Counted from the first letter of the stretch, positions 1 to 5,395 are shown. The stretch is 5,696 nt of DNA from an uncultured Eubacteriales bacterium (GCA_900318545.1 ONLC01000150.1:1-5696), one strand, 5' to 3'. Numbers and translations: made by a program. Notes: generated by a model from the sequence alone, not told the origin.

Positions 1-180
1 CTCTGCGGCAAGGCTTCTGACCTCATAAATCTTCTGAGCCGCACGTATAGACAGCTCGTGGCCGCTTCTCCCCGGGTTGCCGCCGTAACGCTCCAGCCCC
101 TCGGAGCAGGCTCTGCGAACGCTCACGGGCTTTGGAAAGGTCGTTGCGGAGTTATCGAAATATATCATCTGACGCTTCAT
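1..180 (-). CDS. Cysteine desulfurase family protein (class V aminotransferase), N-terminal fragment
   Basis: Partial gene: the first 60 codons are present and the frame runs open off the left edge. The fragment begins MKRQMIYFDNSATTFPKP and continues with a GNPGRSGHELS block at about residues 35-45. This is the hallmark start of PLP-dependent class V aminotransferases of the cysteine desulfurase family, which take sulfur (or selenium) from cysteine to an enzyme persulfide. The PLP lysine and catalytic cysteine lie outside the window, so activity cannot be checked. The start is ambiguous: two ATGs are adjacent (183 and 180) behind an AGGTGA, and 180 gives the better spacing. It follows the DUF3343 gene by 27 nt with no terminator between, so the two are probably one transcript. 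The pairing suggests sulfur or selenium mobilisation. The family call is firm; the exact subfamily (IscS, SufS or the DUF3343-associated type) is not. Confidence 0.88.
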   Translation of the reverse strand, partial: MKRQMIYFDNSATTFPKPVSVRRACSEGLERYGGNPGRSGHELSIRAAQKIYEVRSLAAE

Positions 181-207
181 CATATCACCTGTTTCTGACC
201 GTAGAGG

Positions 208-414
208 TCAGCTTTCTTTGTAGTATATCCCTCGCTGTCTGAGGAGCTGCTTTATCTTCAGCGGCTCATCTCTTATCTTTATTGAGTAGCCGCAGCCCGA
301 GGAAAGGTCCTTCGGGGTTTTAACTACCTCGCAGAACATTCCGAGCTTATTCAGCAGCTCCTTTGCCTTTATCGCATAGGTTATCGATCGCATTGCTATA
401 AGAGTTATCTTCAT
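208..414 (-). CDS. DUF3343 / putative Se/S carrier-like small protein
   Basis: A 68-aa protein starting MKITLIAMRS. It matches in shape the DUF3343 family (putative Se/S carrier-like): a beta strand, then a helix reading YAIKAKELLNKLG, then a TPKDLSSGCG segment with the conserved Cys-Gly at residues 41-42, and a C-terminal helix (about 51-61). Family proteins are about 70-90 aa and are proposed, not proven, to carry sulfur or selenium on the cysteine. The ORF is open up to 492, but the ATG at 414 is chosen because AAGAGGA lies about 8 nt upstream and because family homology begins there; the upstream 26 codons are Arg/Lys-rich and have no good ribosome binding site. The next gene encodes a cysteine desulfurase-like enzyme, a natural persulfide donor, which supports the carrier idea. 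The promoter must lie within about 415-509, but I could not pick a convincing one. Confidence 0.75.
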   Translation of the reverse strand: MKITLIAMRSITYAIKAKELLNKLGMFCEVVKTPKDLSSGCGYSIKIRDEPLKIKQLLRQRGIYYKES

Positions 415-505
415 TTTCTTGTTCCTCTTCTTTAGTCTGATTCCGTATACGCCCGACCGTCTCGTACACTGTGATATACTATGCCAAAGCACACTTTAAG
501 GTGAC

Positions 506-534
506 AAAAAAAGGAGCAGACTATCTGCTCCTTT
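506..534 (-). terminator. Intrinsic terminator after the flavoprotein gene
   Basis: A perfect 11-bp stem (510-520 with 524-534, core GGAGCAGA/TCTGCTCC) sits 6 nt past the flavoprotein stop codon. On the minus strand it is followed by a run of T (506-512 read in reverse, partly overlapping the stem foot). It ends the M15 peptidase-flavoprotein unit and so implies a separate promoter for the DUF3343 and cysteine desulfurase genes. Confidence 0.88.
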
Positions 535-540
535 CAGTTA

Positions 541-1227
541 TTACCACGGCTTCTTTTTATCGAGCCAGCCCTTTTCCTTCCAGTAGTTCATATCGGCTTC
601 ATTCCAGCCATTTTTCTGCATCATTCGCATAATCGCAAAAAAGCCCTTGGTCTTTAGTCCCGGCTTTACCTTACCGCACTGACCTTTAAGCCTTGCCGCC
701 AGCTTATCTGTCTTTTTTTCCACAGAGGCTTTCTTTTTCTCCTTGACAGATTCCCACTCAGCGGCTGATACTGCAACACCCAGCTTATAAACTCTTGCAC
801 AGCCCCAGAAAAATGCACTGTCTGCCATATCCTTGTTTGTTGATCTTAGTCCTGCTCCTGCGGCTGTAGAAATGCATACCGCCTGCTTTGAAAACATTCT
901 TTCATCGGGGCGGTGTACCATCCAGCGGTAGCCGTAATGGTCGAGCAGTGCCTTCATTGCACCTGTAGCATGATATACATAAACAGGGCTTGCAAGAATA
1001 ATTATATCCGCTTCATCAAGAGCATCGGTTATTGGTTTTATGCTTTTATAGTGAGGGCATTTGAACTCATCCTTGACAAAGCAGGTAGTACAGCCCAGAC
1101 AAAACTGCCCGAAATCCCTCGGAAGGAAGAATTCTTTAAGCTCTCCGCCGATCTTTTTCGCAAGCATTCTTGCTATATGGCAGGTCGAGCCCTCATGACT
1201 CTGACCGTGAATGATAACTGTTTTCAT
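541..1227 (-). CDS. Iron-sulfur flavoprotein / NAD(P)H-dependent FMN reductase-like flavodoxin family protein
   Basis: A 228-aa cytoplasmic protein with a flavodoxin-like fold. The N-terminus MKTVIIHGQSHEGST is beta strand 1 plus the FMN-phosphate loop (residues 8-16). ADIIILASPVYVYHATGAMKALLDHYGYRW (about 73-102) is the usual flavin-contacting SPVY segment of this family. Between them sit C43, C46, C49 and C57 in a CX2CX2CX7C pattern, which fits the compact CX2CX2CX4-7C motif that binds a [4Fe-4S] cluster in archaeal and clostridial iron-sulfur flavoproteins. The Lys-rich C-terminal helices ending in GWNEADMNYWKEKGWL are seen in the flavodoxin-family oxidoreductases of anaerobes. Likely role: low-potential electron transfer or reduction of small molecules; the real substrate is unknown. 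The ATG has AGGTG 5 nt upstream, and that site overlaps the stop codon region of the M15 peptidase gene (8-nt gap), so the two are co-transcribed. Cluster binding is inferred from the cysteines. Confidence 0.88.
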   Translation of the reverse strand: MKTVIIHGQSHEGSTCHIARMLAKKIGGELKEFFLPRDFGQFCLGCTTCFVKDEFKCPHYKSIKPITDALDEADIIILASPVYVYHATGAMKALLDHYGYRWMVHRPDERMFSKQAVCISTAAGAGLRSTNKDMADSAFFWGCARVYKLGVAVSAAEWESVKEKKKASVEKKTDKLAARLKGQCGKVKPGLKTKGFFAIMRMMQKNGWNEADMNYWKEKGWLDKKKPW

Positions 1228-1235
1228 TTCTGCAC

Positions 1236-1856
1236 CTACTTTAATATACGTCTGATAAGCGTTTTAACAGGGTTTTGGCGCTGCTTATAAAAATGCTGAT
1301 AATCCTTCTGAGTCTTCCAGTGGCCGCCCCAGCGCCAGCCCTTTGAGGTAAATATCTTATAGCAGATGTCGTTCTCGTCTATCTTATGAGGGAAAGCCTT
1401 TGAGCGGTCTGCGTAGGGCTTGCCGTTCGGGGGCATTATCTTATCACCGACTATATAGGGATTGTAAAGCGGATTAATATCTATCGCTCTGCCATACCCG
1501 TGAGCCGAGACAGTCTGCGTGCCTGCAACTACTCTGTAATTGAACGAGGAGCTATTATTATCCGCCATGCAGCGGTCATCATCGGCATCGTAATGGTCGG
1601 CAAGACGTATTTTTTCGATCTCATATTCAGCATCAAAAAGCTCAGCGAATATTTCAAGGACTTCTCCTGCAAGAGCTTTATTCACTATTATCTCACCTGA
1701 CTGCACCTTATGTTCAAAGTCATAGTATTTTACCCTCAGATAGCTCAGATCATCATAACCGATATTCTCATTCGGCTTATAGGTTTTGCCTGCCATAAAA
1801 GCTCTAACCTTCTGCGGTATGGCATCTGCTGTGAAGCCTTCTCTTAATGTTTTCAA
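1236..1856 (-). CDS. M15 family metallopeptidase (VanY / D-Ala-D-Ala carboxypeptidase-like)
   Basis: A 206-aa zinc peptidase of the M15 family, whose members cut peptidoglycan stem peptides (D,D-carboxypeptidase or L-Ala-D-Glu endopeptidase). The SxHxxGxAxD signature is present as SAHGYGRAID, giving zinc ligands H119 and D126. The second motif reads WRWGGHW (174-180) followed by DYQHF, giving catalytic D185 and third zinc ligand H188, the DxxH variant seen in Ply500-type members. YADRS (148-152) and SSFNYR (103-108) are further family landmarks. All catalytic residues are intact. The start is TTG at 1856, with GAGGTG 5 nt upstream and an in-frame stop just before it. There is no signal peptide or membrane segment, which is odd for a wall enzyme; it may act in the cytoplasm, on recycled or phage-type substrates, or leave by another route. 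It sits 52 nt after the L,D-transpeptidase gene, beyond a terminator, and is followed within 8 nt by the flavoprotein gene. The exact bond cut is not decidable here. Confidence 0.9.
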   Translation of the reverse strand: MKTLREGFTADAIPQKVRAFMAGKTYKPNENIGYDDLSYLRVKYYDFEHKVQSGEIIVNKALAGEVLEIFAELFDAEYEIEKIRLADHYDADDDRCMADNNSSSFNYRVVAGTQTVSAHGYGRAIDINPLYNPYIVGDKIMPPNGKPYADRSKAFPHKIDENDICYKIFTSKGWRWGGHWKTQKDYQHFYKQRQNPVKTLIRRILK

Positions 1857-1876
1857 ATCAGCACCTCATTCTGTAC

Positions 1877-1904
1877 AAAAAAGCGGACAGGTTTCTGTCC
1901 GCTT
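1877..1904 (-). terminator. Intrinsic terminator after the L,D-transpeptidase gene
   Basis: A perfect 10-bp stem AAGCGGACAG (1881-1890) / CTGTCCGCTT (1895-1904) with a 4-nt loop, followed on the minus strand by six T (1877-1882, overlapping the stem foot). It begins 5 nt past the transpeptidase stop. The M15 peptidase start is only about 20 nt further on, leaving little room for a separate promoter. The downstream genes therefore depend on read-through or on a promoter inside the transpeptidase 3' end. Confidence 0.88.
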
Positions 1905-1908
1905 ATTC

Positions 1909-3414
1909 TTAGTATTCCATCCAGTCATCACTGTCATCGCTCTCGTAGTACATAACTACAGGAGTTCCGATCTCAACATTGTCATAGATATACTTTGCAC
2001 CGTCATATGTCATATTAATACAGCCGTGCGAGCCGTTCCACTTGTAGATCTCACCGCCGACGTTGCCGCCTCTCCACTGGCTGTCATGCATTCCGATGCC
2101 GCAAAGCGAAACATTGTTCCAGTAGCTGCACTTAACGTCCCACTCATCGCCGTCAGCGTTTCTGTCCTTCATTCTGTAGTTCTCTGCCTTTGACCAGAGC
2201 TTATATACTCCGGGGAAGGTAGTTCTTGTTCTTGTGGTTGTCTGACCAGAAACGATATAGCACTCATACTCAAGCTTTCCGTCCTTATAGTACCAGCAAT
2301 GCTGATCTGTAAGGTCTATCTCAAGATAGGTATCACCGATATCATCATCAGCAGATCTTGCTCCCTCAACGCCCGTATAAACGAAGCCGCAGGGATCCTC
2401 GTAATAGAAGGGGTCGAGGTTATCAACGCTCTTTCCGTCATACAGAAGCTTAACCAGCTCATCGCAGGTCTTCTGCTGATCTATCCACCAGCCATACTTT
2501 GCGTCGATGCTGGGCGGTACGGTAATGTCGCCCTGAAGCGTAGCATGGAACTTTCTCTTCTTATTCAGAGTATCATACTTATCTGCAAGATACTCGACAT
2601 ATTCCATTACCTTATCCTCGTCAACATCATAGGACTGATCCTCATGCACATCAAGCATCTGCATAAGCCTGTCGCCTGTGAGGGTCTCGGTGGTGTAATC
2701 AACGTCATAGGTGATAGACATATTGAATATGGCGTTCATCTTATCGCATTTTTCCTGAACATCAGAAGCCTTGATTACAGGCATCTCATAAACACCGCTG
2801 TCCTGATCGAGAACTACCTTTGTTGACCCGTTTGCAGCAGCAGTGTTGATTATTCCGATAAGTCTGTCCATATCAACTACTGTGTCACCCTGAACCTCGG
2901 GAACAACAGAATAGCCTGTGCCGTCCTCATTGAGGATTACCTGGGCATCAACTGTCTTGCCGCTGCCCCATTCGGTCTTTTTGATGATCTCATCAAGCTT
3001 TGCTTTATCATAGCTTGCAGTAGCTATATACTCATAGTTCTTTTTGCCTACAAGAGCCCCGAACCACGAGGTCTTTTTTCTGTCCTTATAGAACTCATCT
3101 ATAGAATCCTTTGCACTGAGCTTATAGTCGATATCAGTCATTTTGATATCAACATTTTTTCCGCTTATAGTAGTGACCGTAAGCTTTGCAGGCAGATCGT
3201 CCGCACCGAGCAGATCATAAGCCTGCTCAAGAGTTTTTCCGCTTACGTCCTTGTCATTGATGAAGGTATTGCTCAGAAACTTATCGCTGTAATAAGCTTT
3301 TCCGATAAAATATATCAGCAAAGTAACAACAACAATAGTAGCCGCTGCAATACCGCATATCAGTCCGACAGGAAAGCCCTTTTTCTTCTTTTTCTTTTTA
3401 GCACCAGTACTCAA
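1909..3414 (-). CDS. Membrane-anchored L,D-transpeptidase with PG_binding_4 region and YkuD domain
   Basis: A 501-aa peptidoglycan cross-linking enzyme that makes 3-3 bridges using tetrapeptide stems. A Lys-rich start (seven Lys at residues 6-12) precedes one hydrophobic segment (about 14-38), giving a type II membrane anchor with the rest outside. Residues about 45-350 hold the putative peptidoglycan-binding region (PG_binding_4 type), starting with a NDKDVSGKTLEQAYDLL repeat-like motif; this order resembles the E. faecium L,D-transpeptidase. The YkuD catalytic domain covers about 361-490: H443 in GMHD and SHGCIN with H463, G464 and catalytic C465. All key residues are present. The C-terminus is strongly acidic (ESDDSDDWMEY). 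The start is TTG at 3414 with AAGGA about 10 nt upstream; the first in-frame ATG would remove the membrane anchor. It is transcribed from its own promoter and ends at its own terminator. Beta-lactam resistance via the 3-3 route is known for the family but is not shown here. Confidence 0.95.
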   Translation of the reverse strand: MSTGAKKKKKKKGFPVGLICGIAAATIVVVTLLIYFIGKAYYSDKFLSNTFINDKDVSGKTLEQAYDLLGADDLPAKLTVTTISGKNVDIKMTDIDYKLSAKDSIDEFYKDRKKTSWFGALVGKKNYEYIATASYDKAKLDEIIKKTEWGSGKTVDAQVILNEDGTGYSVVPEVQGDTVVDMDRLIGIINTAAANGSTKVVLDQDSGVYEMPVIKASDVQEKCDKMNAIFNMSITYDVDYTTETLTGDRLMQMLDVHEDQSYDVDEDKVMEYVEYLADKYDTLNKKRKFHATLQGDITVPPSIDAKYGWWIDQQKTCDELVKLLYDGKSVDNLDPFYYEDPCGFVYTGVEGARSADDDIGDTYLEIDLTDQHCWYYKDGKLEYECYIVSGQTTTRTRTTFPGVYKLWSKAENYRMKDRNADGDEWDVKCSYWNNVSLCGIGMHDSQWRGGNVGGEIYKWNGSHGCINMTYDGAKYIYDNVEIGTPVVMYYESDDSDDWMEY

Positions 3415-3472
3415 TTTATATCAGTCCTTGTCAAGAAATAGCTATAATTCACCCATTTTAGTTTCAAGGCTT

Positions 3473-3501
3473 ATTATACCACAAAGTTCGCTGTTTGTCT
3501 A
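3473..3501 (-). promoter_or_regulatory. Sigma-A-type promoter of the L,D-transpeptidase gene
   Basis: Reading the minus strand, TAGACA (3496-3501) is a one-mismatch -35 box, followed by a 17-bp spacer and a perfect TATAAT (3473-3478). Transcription should begin near 3466, giving a leader of about 50 nt before the TTG start. A 9-bp inverted repeat lies 22-54 bp upstream of the -35 box (3523-3555). Confidence 0.85.
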
Positions 3502-3522
3502 CACCTTTTTTCATTTTCAATG

Positions 3523-3555
3523 TTTTGAACAATCTGAAAAATTTACTGTTCAAAA
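3523..3555. repeat. Inverted repeat TTTTGAACA / TGTTCAAAA upstream of the L,D-transpeptidase promoter
   Basis: Two perfect 9-bp arms, 3523-3531 and 3547-3555, separated by 15 bp, so the centres are 24 bp apart (just over two helical turns). It lies between the transglutaminase terminator and the L,D-transpeptidase -35 box. The DNA is AT-rich and the arms have no T-run of terminator type, so a protein-binding dyad is more likely than a terminator. No known regulator motif is recognised. Confidence 0.45.
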
Positions 3556-3602
3556 AAATGGTCAATTTGATAAAATCTCTCAATTCTACATTTCACGACA
3601 GC

Positions 3603-3633
3603 AAAAAAAGCACTCCCCGTTAAAGGGAGTGCT
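3603..3633 (-). terminator. Intrinsic terminator after the transglutaminase-like gene
   Basis: A 9-bp GC-rich stem AGCACTCCC (3609-3617) / GGGAGTGCT (3625-3633) with a 7-nt loop, followed on the minus strand by a run of seven T (3603-3609). It begins 14 nt after the stop codon and separates this gene from the L,D-transpeptidase unit. Confidence 0.9.
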
Positions 3634-3646
3634 CAGCTCGCTCAAA

Positions 3647-4849
3647 TCAATTCTTGATGTAGTTTCCTGCGACCTCTTCATAGGTTTTGCAGAATCTTGC
3701 GTGTGAGATATATGTGCCGTAAGACATATTATCGTCAACATTTGCATCCATTACGTAGATCTGGCCGTTGATAATGACCTCTGTCCACATATGGTAGCCA
3801 TAGCCGCCTGCTGCCATTGCAGTATAGCCGTCTACAGTTCTTGCATTGAAGCCCATATATCTGAGCATTGCAGCCAGAACTCTCGAATACTCTGTGCAGG
3901 TACCGAAGCCGTTTACAAGTACAGACTTATAAGGCTCGCTCCAGCCGCCGTATGAATAATACGTGTTCTTGATAAGATAATCATAAACCGCTGCTGCCTT
4001 CTCATAGTTGGTCATAGTGCTGTTTGTGATCTTTGCAAGATAAGTTCTTACAATCTTATCATCCTCACCTGTCAGGCAGTAATCGGGATTAAGTACAGCA
4101 TTATTGAGCCTTGACTCAGCTGTTAGACCGTTATCCTTAGCAGGTGTCTTTGCTGTAGTTGTTGTAGTGGTCGTCACAGGCTTTGGCGCAGCCGTAGTGG
4201 TTGCCGCTGCAGCAGTTGTAGTAGGTGCTGCAGTTGTTGTAACAACAGGAGCTGCTGTAGTTGTAGTAGTCTCGGGAGGGAGTGTCTGCTCTGTTGTGGT
4301 GACAGCAGGCTCTTCCTGCTCGGGTTCCTCAATAACTACACCTTTCTCCTCATCACTGTCATAATAAGCAGCGGTGGTAGTAGTTGTTGTTTCTGCGTAT
4401 TCTTCCTCTTCGGGCTCCTCTGCATATTCCGCCGTTTCAGATACTACCTTCTGTGCAGTTTCTGCCGGAGGCTCAAACGTGATCTCTACCACGCCTCTTG
4501 CTTCATAACTTGGCTCTTCAGCTTCTTCAGCTTCAGCAAGCTCAACTTCTTCATACCCGATGTCCTCTGTGCCGTCAGTTTCTTCTATCTCTTCACGTAC
4601 TACAGAGATCGTTGTTACTGTTGTGGTCTGTGTCTGTGTTACTGTCTCTGTAACAACTGTGTCGCCCATGTCCTTTGCGACCTGGACACTCTTTTTCTCT
4701 TCAACAGTTGTCTTTTCGGGCGGAAGTGTCTTGCTGGGCTTTATGGCTTCTTCGTCAAGCTTTACGAGTACTGTCGCAGAGGCACACATCACACCGGCAA
4801 CAGCCAGTACGGCTGCCTTACGCTTCAGACCCGATTGTAAATAACCCAT
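3647..4849 (-). CDS. Secreted or anchored transglutaminase-like domain protein with acidic and Thr-rich stalk
   Basis: A 400-aa extracellular protein. A basic N-region (K9-R10-K11) and a hydrophobic stretch (about 12-29) form a signal peptide or anchor; ASA at 23-25 is a possible cleavage site, and there is no good lipobox. Residues about 30-240 are low complexity: first Thr/Val-rich, then Glu-rich (about 85-180), then a Thr/Ala/Pro stalk (182-238). The C-terminal domain (about 240-400) is a transglutaminase/protease-like fold with C318 in GTCTEYSRVLAAMLR, H353 in YHMWTEV and D368 in YVMDANVDD, a complete Cys-His-Asp triad. Such domains in bacteria act as proteases, amidases or cross-linkers; which one applies is unknown. 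The ATG at 4849 is preferred over an in-frame GTG at 4858, because GAGGTG sits 6 nt before the ATG and overlaps the GTG. It has its own promoter and terminator. There is no dockerin, LPXTG or SLH motif, so attachment may be by the N-terminal segment. Confidence 0.9.
   Translation of the reverse strand: MGYLQSGLKRKAAVLAVAGVMCASATVLVKLDEEAIKPSKTLPPEKTTVEEKKSVQVAKDMGDTVVTETVTQTQTTTVTTISVVREEIEETDGTEDIGYEEVELAEAEEAEEPSYEARGVVEITFEPPAETAQKVVSETAEYAEEPEEEEYAETTTTTTAAYYDSDEEKGVVIEEPEQEEPAVTTTEQTLPPETTTTTAAPVVTTTAAPTTTAAAATTTAAPKPVTTTTTTTAKTPAKDNGLTAESRLNNAVLNPDYCLTGEDDKIVRTYLAKITNSTMTNYEKAAAVYDYLIKNTYYSYGGWSEPYKSVLVNGFGTCTEYSRVLAAMLRYMGFNARTVDGYTAMAAGGYGYHMWTEVIINGQIYVMDANVDDNMSYGTYISHARFCKTYEEVAGNYIKN
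4136..4306 (-). repeat. Low-complexity Thr/Ala/Pro-coding tract (stalk)
   Basis: Imperfect runs of ACA/ACT/ACC and GCA/GCT/GCC codons encode residues 182-238 of the transglutaminase-like protein, with Thr clusters such as TTTTTAAPVVTTTAAPTTT. Codons are mixed rather than a pure trinucleotide array, so selection is on the peptide rather than recent slippage. A tract of this kind usually serves as an extended, possibly glycosylated wall-spanning linker, and its length may vary between strains. It also generates long open frames on the plus strand that are artefacts. Confidence 0.75.
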
Positions 4850-4924
4850 CTCTAACACCTCTCCTTAAATTAAATATTTTTACACAAGCTTCAAATATCT
4901 CCTTATATAAAGGCGACCACTGTT

Positions 4925-4953
4925 AGTATATCTCAAAATGTAACCTTTGTCAA
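4925..4953 (-). promoter_or_regulatory. Sigma-A-type promoter of the transglutaminase-like gene
   Basis: Minus strand: perfect TTGACA (4948-4953), a 17-bp spacer, then TATACT (4925-4930), one mismatch from consensus. Transcription should start near 4918, leaving a leader of about 69 nt. That leader carries a second AAGGAG (4899-4904) as well as the AAGGAGAGGTG that serves the gene. The spacer holds one copy of the AAAATGTAAC sequence that recurs upstream. Confidence 0.88.
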
Positions 4954-5011
4954 GCACATCATGTCACTAAAATGAAATCGAAAACGTTTAATTAGTTACA
5001 TTTTAGTTACA
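4935..5011. promoter_or_regulatory. TGTAAC-box repeats around the transglutaminase promoter (candidate operator)
   Basis: AAAATGTAAC (4935-4944, inside the promoter spacer) recurs as its perfect 10-bp inverted copy GTTACATTTT (4995-5004). TAGTTACA (4993-5000) is repeated in the same direction at 5004-5011, exactly 11 bp on, one helical turn. Three related boxes placed in and upstream of one promoter look like cooperative regulator sites. Between them, 4973-4986 (TGAAATCGAAAACG) matches 12 of 14 positions of the CcpA cre consensus TGWAANCGNTNWCA. No regulator is identified; AT-rich DNA gives some chance matches. Confidence 0.4.
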
Positions 5012-5206
5012 ATTAAGAACATTCTATGAACTGATTATTTCTATGATTTGTGCACATTTTTCCCAAAGAGTGCCAAAACGAACCCTTTTTCGTCGTTTTT
5101 AACAAAAATTTTATAAGAATTATTAAATATACATTTAATGGGACAGTTAATATTATTTTTCCCCTGAATGTGCAGTTTTTTTGATCAACAATGTAAAAAA
5201 CAGTAC
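5012..5206. other. AT-rich intergenic stretch, no supported gene
   Basis: Part of the 546-nt gap between the transglutaminase-like gene and the ferredoxin gene. A 77-codon minus-strand frame spans 5013-5246, but it starts inside a terminator hairpin, has no ribosome binding site and has no recognisable protein character. A weak AAAACGA/TCGTTTT pairing occurs around 5075-5100. I see no convincing promoter, RNA or repeat in the rest. Confidence 0.6.
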
Positions 5207-5241
5207 AAAAACCCCGCACCCTCCGTTTTGGAGAGTGCGGG
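5207..5241 (-). terminator. Strong intrinsic terminator without an obvious gene
   Basis: Stem CCCGCAC (5213-5219) / GTGCGGG (5235-5241), one C-A mismatch, then CTCC/GGAG and a 5-nt loop. On the minus strand it is followed by GGGGTTTTTG. The ferredoxin upstream already has its own terminator at 5346-5382, so this one either backs it up or ends a short unannotated transcript from 5242-5345. Confidence 0.8.
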
Positions 5242-5345
5242 ATCATAGTATAGAATTATATGGAGAAAAAAGTATATGATGACTTATCTTTCTTGCTTTA
5301 TATAGTACCCCGCTATTGTGAAAACTGTGTGTTAATATATTGAGA

Positions 5346-5382
5346 AAAACAAAAAAAGCGTCTGCCAGCTGACAGACGCTTT
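5346..5382 (-). terminator. Intrinsic terminator after the ferredoxin gene
   Basis: A 10-bp stem AAAGCGTCTG (5355-5364) / CAGACGCTTT (5373-5382) with an 8-nt loop, followed on the minus strand by a T-rich tail (seven T, G, five T; 5346-5357). It begins 13 nt after the ferredoxin stop codon. Confidence 0.9.
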
Positions 5383-5395
5383 GATGTACATTAAA

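Noticed and set aside
415..492. N-terminal extension of the DUF3343 protein
   Set aside because: Family similarity and a good AAGAGGA site both point to the ATG at 414; the extension is basic, unlike the family, and has no good ribosome binding site.
1786..2193. 135-codon plus-strand open frame
   Set aside because: Antisense to the M15 and L,D-transpeptidase genes, crosses a terminator hairpin, and has no ribosome binding site or family character.
2299..2826. 175-codon plus-strand open frame
   Set aside because: It lies wholly inside the L,D-transpeptidase gene, antisense, with no recognisable domain; the minus-strand frame has clear catalytic motifs.
4104..4364. Plus-strand open frame rich in Val
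   Set aside because: It is the reverse of the Thr/Ala codon tract (ACN read backwards gives Val-rich peptide) of the transglutaminase-like gene, and has no ribosome binding site.
5075..5100. AAAACGA / TCGTTTT inverted pair as a plus-strand terminator
   Set aside because: The stem is short and AT-rich with a long loop, and no plus-strand gene precedes it.
5013..5246. 77-codon minus-strand open frame
   Set aside because: It starts inside the strand's own terminator stem, lacks a ribosome binding site and has no coherent protein features.
5260..5343. 27-aa plus-strand frame starting MEKKVYDDLSFLLYIV
   Set aside because: No ribosome binding site before the ATG and no convincing plus-strand promoter or terminator; most likely chance in AT-rich DNA.
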